Shown here in pieces: positions 1-11,727 of a stretch of 64,000 nucleotides of DNA. The DNA is taken from NCBI GenBank assembly GCA_002633005.1, contig NMRA01000375.1, forward strand, positions 331,161 through 395,160, given 5' to 3'. Within the stretch, counting starts at the first letter, position 1. Each line of letters starts with the position of its first letter. A program made the position numbers and the translations under genes. The notes under the pieces are model-generated. The model worked only from the letters and a program-made list of their open reading frames with translations. It ran no database searches and was not told the DNA's origin. The DNA comes from Phoronis australis (taxonomy: Eukaryota; Phoronida; Phoronidae).

Positions 1-56
1 ACTACTCATGAAAATAAGTTCATTCCATATTAAAAATACTACGTGAATAAAAACAT

Positions 57-414
57 GGAGAAAAAATAGAAGCCTTTAAAATGTGGACATTCAGATGGAT
101 GGCAAGAATCAGCTGGACAGAAAGAAAGACCAACAAAGATGTTTGTAGCTTGCTCAAAATTAAACCATCACTCCTAAATACAATCAAAACAAGAAAAATG
201 AAGTACTTTGGTCACATTGAAGTTTAGACATGACACCATCTGCAAGAACATACCGGAAGGAAAAACAGAAGAGGTGAGAACAAGAGGTAGACAACGCAGA
301 ATGTGGCTGGACGACATCAAGGACTGGACGAATCTATCACTACAAGAATGTTCCAGAAAGACAAAGAGCAGAGAAGAATGGCGGGTCATTTCAAGTCGAC
401 CTCTAAAGAGATGA
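57..414 (+). pseudogene. LINE ORF2 3' end (degraded)
   Basis: This is the C-terminal tail of a non-LTR retrotransposon reverse-transcriptase polyprotein. The first part (about 57-220) reads in one frame with EAFKMWTFRWMARISWT and RKMKYFGHI. After a frameshift near 220 the rest reads GRQRRMWLDDIKDWTNLSLQE and SREEWR to a stop at about 414. The pair of motifs (aFemW..Rrm..isW / KlkyFGHi, then RGRpRrrW.DdIk.W...s...c...a.dRe.WR) is typical of the end of LINE ORF2 in CR1/L2/RTE-like families. The window starts inside the element, so its 5' part is missing. The frameshift shows it is a dead copy. Family assignment within LINEs is not certain. Confidence 0.75.
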
Positions 415-582
415 CACCACATGATGATGATATGCCAGACAAAAATAATTGCTTAATCAGTTGTCAAAGTATTTTAACATTGTTGTGAATGCTCAAATTT
501 TCTCAAAAATTTTTTATAGTAGTAAATACATCTTTTATCGACACGAAACAAAGCGACGAAGTATGTTTTTTGGTATTTTTGT

Positions 583-1670
583 ATGCCCACGTATCTATAT
601 GTGGGTACACTTTGCCATCATCTCTGTCTGTGTGTCCACGGCTGTATCTCCTAAACCCCTTGTAGTAACGACGATATTTGGCAGATCTGTTCCTGTGAAA
701 CTGACTACTGGTGATGACGAGTTTCAGATGGGTCCGTCTACTGCTCTGCCCCTTAGTAGTAATTGTAGTCTTTTACATTAATTTTGCGTAGGAGTTCCAT
801 GATGGATTTTTATGAAATAGGTTTCTATTAAGGAGACGACGATGTCTTCACGTTTTTGGAGGAATTAGACATGTTCTGCACTTCCTGGCAATTTTAAAAT
901 ATTTCGAGTACATTTTTGACTTTTGCCTCTCTTTCTGTGAAACCACTCCAAGGATGAATATGAAAATTGTCATATGTGCTTCCGATAAGAAGACCGCTGC
1001 TGATACTGATTTTCGGACAGGTTCGACTACTCTGGCGACCTCTAGTGCCAATTTTTTGCATCCACAGCTGTCATCTCCATAATTCTTTGGAAGATCGTTG
1101 TGAAATATGGCAGATATGTTCCTCTTAGTGGCAGTTTTATATTAGCCTCTGAAATTTGGTTTGTATTAAAGAGATAACTAGACCTTTTCATTTTCAGACA
1201 GATTCGTCTTATTCTAAACCACCTAGTGGCCATTTTTATTATTTTGAGTTTGTTTTTTAGCATTTGCCTCTTAGTCCGCCTAATTGCTCAAAAGATCATT
1301 AGCAGTTGTGTTCCTGATGAAAATACCATGGCTGACTTACATTTTTGAACGGGTCTGGCACTTGTGAAATCATCCCCTAGTGGTGATTTTGTATTTTTTT
1401 TGAGACCAGAACTGTAGCTCCTGATTCCTTTGCAAGATATATGTGAACTTTTGCATGTGTTTTTTCTTGATATGTGATAATGGCTGCCTACAAGTTTTTG
1501 GATGGCTTTGACTTAGCCGCTGTGTCACCTAATGGCAATTTTCTAATGTGGGATGGATTCAACATATTCTGCCTCATGTAAGGACCATTTTCATGGTACT
1601 AAAAACACCATGAGAAGCAAACCGATTGCACTGCAGTCGAAGGCACTTTCAACTTCTTGCTTTGCTCTCC
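583..1670 (+). mobile_element. H element, degraded copy H1
   Basis: Old, diverged copy of the dispersed H family. The 5' end keeps the hairpin-like GCCCACGTATCTATATGTGGG and the following CATCATCTCTGTC and GGCTGTATCTCCTAAACC signatures. The interior keeps five or more relics of the CTAGTGGC box (about 751, 1039, 1219, 1374, 1527). The 3' end (about 1625-1670) is a recognisable decay of the GGGCGCATTTCAACGC...GCGTTGCTC terminus. There is no credible coding capacity; short reading frames here are by-products of the repeat. Confidence 0.6.
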
Positions 1671-1798
1671 TTTAGAAATGGAAAAAGTAATGATTCGCTT
1701 ATCTTCTCTATTGTGTCATCAAGTTTTTGTCACTTCCATGATGCCTATCGCACTTGTGCTGCATCACGTCCCATGCTGATTAGTCACGTCTGCTTCTA

Positions 1799-1943
1799 CA
1801 TGGGCGGCGCACCATAGGGGACTGGGGAGCTGTAGCCCCCTACTTTTCAGTGCTGCGCCGACTTTGGTCTATAAGTGGTGCACCACAGGGGTGCTGGGGG
1901 GAGCTTTGGCCCCCCACTTTTTTCAGTGCTGCACCGCCCATGT
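1799..1943. mobile_element. Small palindromic MITE-like repeat
   Basis: A 145-bp segment with inverted ends: ACATGGGCGGCGCA at 1799-1812 and TGCACCGCCCATGT at 1930-1943. Inside are two diverged tandem halves of about 70 bp, each with a GGGGAGCT...GCCCCC core followed by ACTTTTCAGTGCTGC. The sharp ends and internal duplication suggest a short non-autonomous DNA transposon. No target duplication could be confirmed. Confidence 0.5.
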
Positions 1944-3660
1944 TCTATGGACTATTTTCGCTGGCTTGATGATGGGAAGGTGTCTCCATAGTAATGCTGG
2001 CTTTAGTCTTTCAGTTAGTGTGTACATTCAAAAGTTGGAAGACTGTAGTTATGTAGACAGTTTTGAACTGTCAATTGATTTGACTGTCCAAGCATGCTGC
2101 CTTTTTTCTCCTGTTATTGTGCTCTAAAAGCCCTTGATGTGACCTTGCAGCGAAAAGGCATAAGGAGATATTTTTCTTGAACTGCATTCGACTTAAATGT
2201 TCGAGTGAAAAGATTTTGGGACATAATGAACCATCTTACTTTAAGGCAATCAAATACCTTTCCTACCAAAGGCCATGCTTCTTTAAATATCTTTTAAACT
2301 GTAACTCATCAACCGTGTAACCATATATTTTCAAATCCTTAATCACAGAAACCTATTGTAACCAGGAAAATAATGCCTTACTGCTTGCAGTCACTTGATT
2401 GTCTGTGTTTTTTCTTAAAGAATTTGACCGGGGTGGGACAAGTTTGAGACTTTAACCGCGTTCTCTTTGACGCAATACCCGGGTCTCAAAGGACAAAAGG
2501 TTGTCTAGATGAAACCATAATGAGTAACCTTGTCACTAACATATAGTTTACAACTTTTCATTAAAATCATGGTAGACCTTGTTCTTCCACAGCAAAATTT
2601 CTTTTATCTGAATGAATTGAAGTTGGTTACAATCCAATTGCCTAGCACGAGCATGCTTTCCATAGAGGCAAGAATCAGCAGCTTCCTTTGTGAGATTCTT
2701 GTGTCTATGAAACTCTAGCCTGATCTTCCCTGTTACCACACCACCGTACTACCTTGGCGATTGAAACTAATCCAACCTGGCAAGTAACTTGATGAACCTA
2801 TTTACTGAATTAAGGACAGGCTTATTCAGTTCTTCTCAAGCCTAGAAATCTTATTTAATCAAGGGTTGAAAGTTGCGGGCTTATGCCTCCTTTAGTAGGA
2901 AAGTTGTCAAATGATCGAGATCAGTTTTTCAACATTTTTGACTGGTTTTCTGCTGCAAACTGTCTGTATCAATGTTTGTTTTTGATATCTACTCTTGTTT
3001 CATTTAACAGTCCCCAGTTCTTGTTTTGTTTCATTTGGCCACCAAGTCTCGATCAAAAACATGGTTTTGTGAAACAAGAAAAAAGACGTTTTCTTGTGCT
3101 CTCTTAAGCACAAGTTATAACCAGGGTTCTCTACCACGTAAAGGGCATCTGGCACCTTGCCGTACCATAAATTCTGTCCTTAGCCAGAACATTGAGTGTA
3201 TCGGCAAGGAAGCAAGGTCGTCAAAAAAAACAGCAATTATGCCAGCGTATCATTGGCTGGTCTTCTATGGGTAAAAACCAATTTCTGTCACCTGTGTCAT
3301 GATTTCATACGATGCAGGTAACAGATATTCCGTCCAACTGACATTACCCTGGTTTTGAGGGTATGGCTAGGTACCCACAGACAATGCATGTCCTGCTTCT
3401 CTGGCTGGCCCACCCTTACCATCTTCTGGCACGCCTTGTTGTCAATGATTTGACACAAGTATTAACCTGCAAACTGTGCTGTATTTTCATCATAGGCAAG
3501 AAGAAAATGTTTGTTAAACATTTGGACAGAAGTCTAAAACCAGATTAGGGTATGTGCCATGCAGTATTACATAATACCTGCCGTGTCAGAGGAGTGTGGA
3601 ATAGCATAGTGATGATGTGGCTAGCATGTGGCGTGCATGTAACCGACTGCTTTGTACCCC
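1944..3660. other. Intergenic, no gene seen
   Basis: No recognisable coding domain or clear repeat. It probably contains the promoter and 5' untranslated exon of the G-gamma gene whose coding exon begins just downstream, but no core promoter element was convincing. Confidence 0.4.
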
Positions 3661-3670
3661 TAGGTTCACT

Positions 3671-3880
3671 ATGGCCACTCAGACGACCTTAGCCACGCAG
3701 AAACGCTACGTAGAGCAGCTCCGCATTGAGAACAGCATTCAGCGTACGCCCGTGTCCGAGTCTATCTCAATGATCATGAAGTTTATTGATGAGCACAGAA
3801 ATGAGGACGCAATGGTGGTCGGCTTCGCCAGTAAAAAGGACAATCCGTTCCTGGAAAAGAGTGGATGTACCATATTGTAG
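3671..3880 (+). CDS. Guanine nucleotide-binding protein subunit gamma (copy 1)
   Basis: Encodes a 69-residue G-protein gamma subunit, the prenylated partner of G-beta at the plasma membrane. The start is the first ATG (3671), seven bases after a good acceptor (pyrimidine-rich stretch then CCCTAG, ending 3663), implying a 5' untranslated exon upstream. Residues about 9-24 (QKRYVEQLRIENSIQR) form the N-terminal helix that pairs with G-beta. The tail has the hallmark DNPF..K motif and ends in the CAAX box CTIL, whose final Leu predicts geranylgeranylation. Length and motifs fit the family, and the coding region has no intron. A paralogue lies 6 kb downstream on the same strand. Vertebrate subtype is not assignable; the CTIL ending is shared with GNG13, but the body is not especially GNG13-like. 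Confidence 0.9.
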   Translation: MATQTTLATQKRYVEQLRIENSIQRTPVSESISMIMKFIDEHRNEDAMVVGFASKKDNPFLEKSGCTIL

Positions 3881-3930
3881 AGGGGGGCCCTGTCTTGTGT
3901 AGTAGCGGGTGGGAGGGTGTGGGCTGGTGT

Positions 3931-3936
3931 AATAAA
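3931..3936 (+). promoter_or_regulatory. Polyadenylation signal of G-gamma copy 1
   Basis: AATAAA 51 bases after the stop codon, followed by a GT-rich stretch (GTGGGTGCAAGGTGTAG) that fits a downstream element. Confidence 0.6.
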
Positions 3937-6900
3937 GGGGTACGTGCCACGTTATGTGGGTGCAAGGTGTAGTCAAGAGCTTATTAGTGTTTACGTTGTC
4001 ACGTTTAGTGGGGGGAGGGCTGTCATATGTATTGGAAACTGTCATGTGTAGTAAAGGGGGGGAGGGTCACGTATAAGTGAGAGGGCATATCATTTCTCAT
4101 AATAAGGGGCGTATCACCTGTACAGGGAGGAAGAGTCTGCTCTCTGCTTTTCCTATACTGCATGTTCAGTAACACTGTTTAGTTATTGCCACAGACTTAT
4201 TTAATGTAGCTTTTCTTCGACAAGCTTACCCTTGAATATTCATGAGACCATCATCCCTATGACCTGACTGTAACTTGCTAAGGATGGCTGAAACTGACCA
4301 TGGCACATTCCTGAGCATGACGCCCTAGCTATTAATCCTAGCTCGGCTTCACCACTGTTAATGCTTCATTGAAGCCTGGGTTAGTTCTCAGCATGTCCAG
4401 AAGCGAATTGCATGATCGTGAATTGTCTTTTAATTTCTATTGGAAAAATTATTATGTATTGTACCACTGCCAGGAGTGTTGTGCTGACGAGATGTCGCAG
4501 GTCTCTGGGAAATTAGTTTGTCTACGTGTAACATTTTCTGTTTATGAAAGTTCTGACCCAGTATTCATCTGGTTTTCTGTTGTGTTGTTATGCAGATTAA
4601 TGATGTAGTTTTCAGATTAGGTGTCTTTTAACATTTTATGTTTGAACAAATCATGATAGTCACCTCAGGTTGACACTATGATTCACTCTGACACAGCGTT
4701 GGTTGGCAACACTGGCATACATGGTTTTGTTGGAAGTCGGGGAGGGGGGAGCTCCTCTCGGGTGCTATGTTTGAAAATAAGAGCGAACTGCAGCTACATC
4801 GACAATTAAGAGTGATGCTGAGGCCAAAAAAATAGCATAACTGGTTCTGTCTGCTGTTAATTTATTTCAAAACCTTCACCTCATAGCTGACATCAGGTTA
4901 TACAGGGAAAGGAGGAGGATTGGAACCCATTCCAGCTAGCGTCAAATGACGCTGGAGGTGAAAAAAAGATCCCAACTCATTTTAGCTAGTGTCAGGTGAC
5001 TTCCTTTTTGAAAACATATTCAACTGAAAATGCTGCACCAACCCATCACTTTTTTTAGAAAAACAAACAGACCAGAATCAACTATGCTCTTTGGTTTATT
5101 TTTTCAATACTTAAGTTATGACCTCACACTTAAAGCAGCAATGATTCAATAAAGCAACAGAACAGGTCTAACATTCTCTACTGCTGTAGCTTATCATCGG
5201 TTGACCATATGTCAAGACAATAGTGTCAAACTAGGATATGCACACCAAGTCCAGCTCACAGGGAAGCCTTTGGGTCATAAAGTTGTGGTTTGACAGTCAT
5301 TCCTGCCACCAGATAGCGCTGTGTTGGAGTGTTGCTGCACTCCAGATATTCTAGAGATGTACAGTAAAACTTCCTTAATTTTGGAGCGGAAATATTTTTA
5401 TTGTTAAGTGTTGGTGTCTGAAATTATCAAAAGAGGTTTTGCAGGGAATTATTTATGCTTCTGTCTGAAAACTAAAAAATGTTGATAATGGGTGACTTCA
5501 AATTCAGCAGTTGGTGCTCATAAAAAAGGCTACTGTGTTTTGATTGAGAGCATGGAGTATGGTCACGTTCCACAGCGCCAGATATTCGCCAGCTAAAACT
5601 GGTGAAGTCCTATGCTTTGCTTGCACCAATTATACAATACATGAGGATATGTTGAGAAGACTGCGTATCTCGCCAAATTCGCAAGAAATTGGTCTTGTGT
5701 GGTGATGCCCTCTTCAGCAGCAGGGGGTTAATGTGGGATGAAAATCACACTAATGTTTATCTGAATGTATGGTGTTTTAGTGGGTTTGGACCCTTGTTTC
5801 AGTAGCACCACCTTGTGAATTTCGAATGAACCATTCAAACTTGTGGCATGTTTTGGTTGTTTCATTGAAGTGACCCAACCGAAGTAGGGAAGTTTCTCCG
5901 AACTTGGAAACAAAGAGATATTACCCATGAATGAATATATTGCTTTATACTGACCGTGTAGTAGAGATTCATCATGTGTATTTGATAGGTATTGTGTCTA
6001 GTTTCTGCCTCATTATACTGACATATCACTGGCTGGATGTATACAGTTCTGCACTGGCAATAAACTAGACTATATTCCGAATTGTCGTTGGTCATGTGAG
6101 TGATAACGAACACATGCTGTCTGTTTGGGTCGAGTCATGTGAAAGGCCGATTTCAAATTGCACTTGGGGAAAGTTAAATTTGCTTTTTGCCGTATTTAGT
6201 TGGCTGAAAAACGAAAATTGAATTCGCCTTGTACTCTCGTAAAATCTGTTGGCCATCCCCAAATAAACTCAACGTTATCTCTAGGGTACAACAACGGACA
6301 CCAGGGTTCCGTTTCATTAAAACTGACTTAAGACAGAAATTTGGTCTAACGCTCCACACTAGTATTTCTGAAAAACATTTAAATGTCACTTGAGCAAAAA
6401 TGCAAACTCTGAGAATATAAACATAAATCCTTAAAATTATGATAATTTTTGATGAATTACTCCTAGACTGAGATGTTGTTCCACAATTATTTGGTTAAAC
6501 CATTATTCATCAGTTGGTAGTCCGAATTTCTGTCGCAAGTCTTCAGTCACTTTTCATGAAACAAACCCAGAGTTCAAATTTAAACGCGACTTTTTGTGAC
6601 AATGCAGCGTTTTCATTTTGATGGGCGGGAAAGGTCGCATAAGTATCTTCTGCGTCAACTTTTGAAAGTACAGTCAACGAGTTTACTTTTCCAAGTCCGT
6701 TTTTCTACTAGAAGTTTCATATTGGGTCTGTTGTCTGGAAAACGGAGGGGTGCAAGCCGCTCTTTTCTATTGAAACCCCTTAGAGTCGTTGGCCGCTTCA
6801 CTTGTGCGGTGTCCTGTGTTGCAGATGCCGAGGGGGTAAAAGTCGAATTTAACCATACTCAGATGCAGTCTCGCTCTCTGTGTGAGTGTTACTGTAGGTA

Positions 6901-9004
6901 ACAAAATCTTCTCTAGCACACTATTTCAAAAACATCTTGGTTTTAATTAAATGGTTTACATTTTGGTGCGCGCACCTCATTTCCTATTTTGGCGAAGTTT
7001 CTGACAAATGCGCATCAGTTGAAATTTGCGTCTACGGTATATATGAAACTGTGCCTATGTACATCGTGCGTGCGCCTGCATGTGAAAGGCTTCTAAGAAC
7101 AAGTTTTTGAAGTAACATGCGCGCAAAGCTTATCCGACTTAAGACATACGCGTGTATGCTAGGTACAGCCGCCTCCGCCAATAACTGAAGCTTTATGAGC
7201 GAAATCTTGAATATAAACGTAGTTTCTGAAGAAGCGTATTACATTGTACTTTGCGTATGTGCCTTGTTTCCAAATTTAAAAGGTTTCTCATCTTTGTGGG
7301 TCAATTTAGCCGATTCGCTGTCGACAGTACTGTAGTGGTAAGTTTAGAGGTATGTGAACGCCCGAAGTCCAGCATATCATCTTGAGCGCAGAACTTTAAA
7401 CGTATACTGAACCCGCACAATGATAACCCACGTCTATTAATTTGAAACACCAGTACGTCGATTTCTATTTTATTAGTACATTGCCTTCGATCTTCCCTTA
7501 ACCCCCTTTTTCATATGTACAAGTCCTCCGCGCTTTTCTGTTTCACGTTCTCACTCCTCTTTTTCTAGTATTGGTTGTTATTGCTTCCTTTTCATTTCCT
7601 CCATAATTTTTCTGCACCGACTCTCCACCCACACGTTTCCTTTTTACAGTAGGTATGTTTGTTTGTATTTTGCGGCACATGGCGGTTCGTGTTTGTCTCC
7701 AGAGACCACCTTTGACTTGAATAGTTGCAATTTATTAAAACGGGCAGTGATCGAAGTAAACAAAATGAAGGGAACCCCGATCAAGTGGCTAAGGCCCAAA
7801 GATGTACAGTGCATAAAGGCGTGTGCAAGTGGTGGCGATTGTGATCGGAAAACTTCGGACCAAGGCATGCGCATTGATGCCCACACTCGGAATTCGGTGT
7901 GTCGTTCATCATGTTTCCACAGAGCCACATTTCAGTAGTATAGGTGGCGCTGTGTCAGAGGGCAGCGCAATACTGATCTATACCAGAATACATTGTGTCA
8001 GTGACTTTCGAACACGACGTCTTAGTTAGGTACTGAAAGAACAAAGTTTACATTATATTGAGCAATCGCGTATAGTTAACTAAGATATTTCATTGTAACA
8101 ATTCATAATGTGATTTTTGGTCGAACTTACTTAGACCCTATGCGTTTTTTGTATATTTTACGACCGTGAATAGAAATTTAAAAAAAAAATCACGAGAACA
8201 TTCAAACTTGATACGAATACGCTTTGTATTCCACACTAGTACCAAAACACATGATCAAAATATCTGAGCTGCAGTCACAAGCTAGTATCTCAGAATGCGT
8301 ACAGTCAATGTTGTGTTGAGTCTGTACGCCTAAAGAAGGCGCTTAAATTGTGAGTAGGTGTGGCCCTTTCATAGATACGTGATGCCAAATGTAACATTCA
8401 TCACACTCAGAACACTTCAACTTGTGGAGAACATTTCTGTTACTGAGTCTAGGTGTTTCAAGCTTCAATTTTTCGAGAAAACGAGACAGGTTTTGGGTAT
8501 CAAAAAGACAAACCAGTTCAGACGATCCTGAAAACAGGCGAACGTTATCGGAAAAGACGATGCCATAGGTTTTTTAACTTAGAGCCCCGTCGCAATAAAT
8601 GACAGGCTAGTGAAAGCTATTTAGTTCCTTTATTAATATACTAGTGCATTTCAAAACGCTTATGCACGTGTAACTGGTTTCAACGAATACGAAATTAAAT
8701 GTTTAGGGAACCACTTGCCAAGCGCCCCCTTTGGATACACAGAGTCAATACTATAGACTATACACATGCTGAAATACTTGCTAATTGGTCTCCTTGTCAC
8801 TGAAATTTCACATGAAAAGCCGCTGCCAATTCACGAACAAAAGACTAAATAGTATTTTTTAACAATACTGTTACAACGGTAGCGTTGATGTGACTGAATG
8901 CTGTGTGATTCTAACCAGTTGGGTTTAGGTTGTGAGATATTGTATAAGGAGCAATTTATTAGTTGCATATAGTCACTGCTGATGCTTAATCGAAACGTCT
9001 GTCA
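3937..9004. other. Intergenic between the two G-gamma genes
   Basis: About 5 kb without a supported gene. The first ~150 bases are low-complexity and GT-rich. Overlapping reading frames on both strands near 7640-7940 have no recognisable domain. The 5' exon(s) of G-gamma copy 2 probably lie in this stretch or further downstream but cannot be placed. Confidence 0.4.
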
Positions 9005-9015
9005 TTTGTCGAGTA

Positions 9016-9115
9016 TGGTTTGGCTCCACCAACAAAGCACTGGATTGCGACCGATGAAGTTGTGAGTCTGATTCCGCATTGAAGCTGATCTCAGAAAACC
9101 ACTTTTCTCGTCGAT
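9016..9115 (+). mobile_element. tRNA-derived SINE-like repeat, copy 1
   Basis: The segment starting at TGGCTCCACCAACAAAGCAC resembles a tRNA with an A-box-like start, an AGCACTGGATTGCGACC arm and a B-box-like GTCTGATTCC, followed by GAAGCTGATCTCAGAAAA. The post-B-box part recurs on the minus strand at about 38771-38865 (reverse complement GAAGCTGGTCTCAGAAAA preceded by GGCTCGAATCC). Two copies sharing a tRNA-like head plus a common tail point to a SINE rather than a functional tRNA. Confidence 0.45.
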
Positions 9116-9260
9116 AATGTCAATTTAATTGCAGCTCTTTAACACGATGTTGTCATCTCGGCTGCGGTAGACGCGCGACCTCTGTAACGTAGTTTTGCAT
9201 GTCTATATAACTATGTATTGCTCTTCAAATGAGCGTGGTCTTTTCCACGACATTCCACTA

Positions 9261-9560
9261 GGGGTACCATAGAATCATACGCACGAATCACCTACATGTA
9301 CGTATCTATGAATCATCCGTACGAACCCAAAAATCACGAGCATCGAATCATTCGCACACATCACTAGTTTGGTGGTTCGTGCGTACTCGGTATGATTTGT
9401 GCTCGTATGAGTGATTTTTGTGGTTCGTGCACATGATTTTTGTGCGTATGCGTGCTTTTTGTGTTTGCACGCGTGATTCATGGGTTCGTATGCACGATTC
9501 ATAGGTTCGTAGATGATTTGTGAGCGTGATGCCCATTAATATGATTCTATATGATACCCC
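9261..9560. mobile_element. Palindromic MITE with mirrored minisatellite core
   Basis: A 300-bp element with imperfect terminal inverted repeats: GGGGTACCATAGAATCATA at 9261-9279 and TATGATTCTA...GATACCCC at 9540-9560. The interior consists of short related units of the type CGCACGAATCA. They read in one orientation in the left half and in the reverse complement (TTCGTGCG, GATTCATGGGTTCGTATGCAC) in the right half, so the whole region could fold on itself. Reading frames here come from the repeat and are not genes. Confidence 0.6.
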
Positions 9561-9867
9561 CGTTCATAAACTGTGGACTTTGCTGGTTTTGTGGAATATT
9601 TGAAAATGCCTTTATTTACTGCAAGACGAAATTTTTTTCCACATGAGGTATGGTGTTCGTTAATTGGCTAGGCTTCGTGGAGTCAATGTTACCCATTTCA
9701 ATCAGAAAAAATAAACAAAAAGTTGCTTGCCAGTTGACACTTTCATAACATGATACACAGTGTGGTAATTGATGAGCTGTTGGTCCGGGGTGTAGTAAAT
9801 TTTTATTATATTTGCCTTTGTATAGCTCTAACAATTGCGTTGATGTTTATTTCTATACAAACAGAAT

Positions 9868-10092
9868 ATGAACGTCAGCAACGCCAAGTTCCAGGAGACC
9901 GTCAATCAACAGCGCCACTTTGTGAGCCAGCTGCGACACGAAGCCAGTTATCAGCGCCAACCCATGTCGGTGACACTGGAAGACATCAAGAAATACTGCG
10001 CCCAGTATTACGACGACGACGTTCTTATTCGCGGCTTCACTAAACAGAATGAAAATCCTTTCCGCGAAAAGGGAAGCTGTGTAATGCTATAG
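9868..10092 (+). CDS. Guanine nucleotide-binding protein subunit gamma (copy 2)
   Basis: Encodes a 74-residue G-gamma subunit. The start is the ATG at 9868, four bases after a plausible acceptor (ATACAAACAG ending 9864), so a 5' untranslated exon is implied, as in the upstream copy. The N-terminal helix includes QRHFVSQLRHEASYQRQP, the C-terminal part has ENPFREKGSC, and the CAAX box is CVML, predicting geranylgeranylation. It shares V.QLR.E.S.QR.P.S, I, GF..., NPF.EK..C..L with the copy at 3671, consistent with an old tandem duplication. The N-terminus is five residues longer than copy 1. Expected role: beta-gamma dimer formation and membrane anchoring in GPCR signalling. No clear AATAAA lies close downstream. 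Confidence 0.9.
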   Translation: MNVSNAKFQETVNQQRHFVSQLRHEASYQRQPMSVTLEDIKKYCAQYYDDDVLIRGFTKQNENPFREKGSCVML

Positions 10093-10311
10093 AAGGAAAC
10101 ACAAAACCTTAGACCATCATAACTCGACAGCAAGACTACAATGTAACGCAGTAAAAAACAAACGTCGAGAACTAGGATGTAGAATTGCTTGATATCTGAA
10201 GAATGTGTATCTTTACACGTACATTATATTTTCTATTCGATTCTTTATTTTTCCACTGCTCAGAGCACAATGGCCGCACAATAACCAATGATGAGACCAT
10301 AGACATTTTAA

Positions 10312-11720
10312 AGGAGAATGCCACCCGATTTAATAAGTCTTTTTTGCCGTCTTAATAGGTCTATATCCACATCGCCTCGCATAAGGTCGACCTTACCTTG
10401 CCGAGAGAGGTGTTGCGTTAACCTGTGAGGAAGGTGAGAAACGACGCAGCGACGTCAGTGGTTCATTTGCAGAGTTAATGCCGCTACGTTGCGGTGCATC
10501 GTTTTTGGCCCGCTTGTCCGAACTATGCAGCCGCGAGGAAAGCGGGTATATCATTTTTTCGACTTCCTCGAGAGTCCGAAATGCTTAGGAAGTGGCTCGC
10601 GGTAGTGAAGAATGAAAAGTACGCTGTTATGAGGCCGTGAAACATCTCCGTGTCTGTGGCCTGCAATCGTCGCGGGACAGTGCCTGACGGATGCCGGCTT
10701 ACCGAATAACTATCCATACGTTCCGTTGTCTGAGCTTGTTCACGGCGCCTCTCTAGTATTTCTTCATCATTATATTCCTGTTCGAACTGATAGCCTGTGA
10801 AACTTACCGATCCACCTGCGAAGTCTTCGTCGGGATGAGCTCTCGTCTAAGTCGGGATTACGAGTTGCCATGATGTTGACGTTTATTACTGAGCGTTCAA
10901 AATGAATTATTCTCACCCTCACCAATACTTATATAAAATAGAAACAAAGTCCTTCTCGTTAGATGTAATTTGTAATGCCTTTGGATTGGAGTGTACGTGA
11001 GTGCAAATGATTTGGGAAGCCATGGCAATGAATAAATCTCCGTGCGTTACCGGCTTCAGGTGCAATAAAACTAATTGACGGGACACCGAGGCCTTGTGAG
11101 CTCATGCTAATTCAGTGTTTGCTGACAGAACCTGTTGTGAAACAACTCGATTTCTATCCCTCGTCCAGGTGCTAGGGGAATCTTTATTTACATTTACATT
11201 ATTCAAATAATGATTGTCAATGTACAACTTCTGCCCTGACAGTTCTGCCGTGGCCAAAACGGAACGCGGCCCCCTACGAGTAACTAGATTTGCAGTTTCG
11301 TGGGCGAATTCACCAACATAATCACGTGCACTTTACTTCTTTGGCTCACTAGTATAGTATTTTCTTGACTGGAATTTTAGTTTCCAACTTTGGGTGGTTN
11401 NNNNNNNNNNNNNNNNNNNNNNNNNNNNNNNNNNAGCGAAATAAAACAACTCGTTTTTATAAGAACTCGGTGTATTTTTAAGGGTTTTACATCGAAGTTT
11501 ATGATTTATTGGTGTTAAACGATGAATTTAAGCAATAAGCTGACACCACTAACCCGTGTTGTGAACTGCTGAACGGACTGCGTGTGGAACCAATTACGTC
11601 ACTGGATAATTTCAACACCTCCGTCTGCCGTCAGGTAACGCAACCGTACGTGCCCTTATGGAGTAAAACTATTCGATCTAAATTGATACAAATTAGATTG
11701 TTTTTGGGTGGCATGCTCCT
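10312..11720. mobile_element. TTAA-flanked MITE K1 (Kolobok/piggyBac-type target)
   Basis: Flanked by TTAA at 10308-10311 and 11721-11724. Terminal inverted repeats are AGGAGAATGCCACCC (from 10312) and GGGTGGCATGCTCCT (to 11720). The right ~285 bp (from 11435) closely matches the right part of a second copy at 58461-59063, and the left ~45 bp matches that copy's left end. About 1 kb between (roughly 10358-11375) has no counterpart in the second copy and may be a later insertion or the ancestral interior. A 35-base N gap (11400-11434) interrupts it. No transposase reading frame remains. Confidence 0.75.
11400..11434. other. Assembly gap (35 N)
   Basis: Run of 35 Ns inside MITE K1. Comparison with the second copy at 58461-59063 suggests about 250 bases of element sequence could be missing here, so the gap length may not be real. 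Confidence 0.95.
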
Positions 11721-11727
11721 TTAATGC

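Noticed and set aside
7644-7938. Overlapping ~90-codon reading frames on both strands
   Set aside because: No recognisable domain, no good splice sites, and each is as long as the other; likely chance.
9275-9536. Short proteins rich in His/Lys/Thr on the minus strand
   Set aside because: Translation of the mirrored minisatellite in the MITE at 9261-9560.
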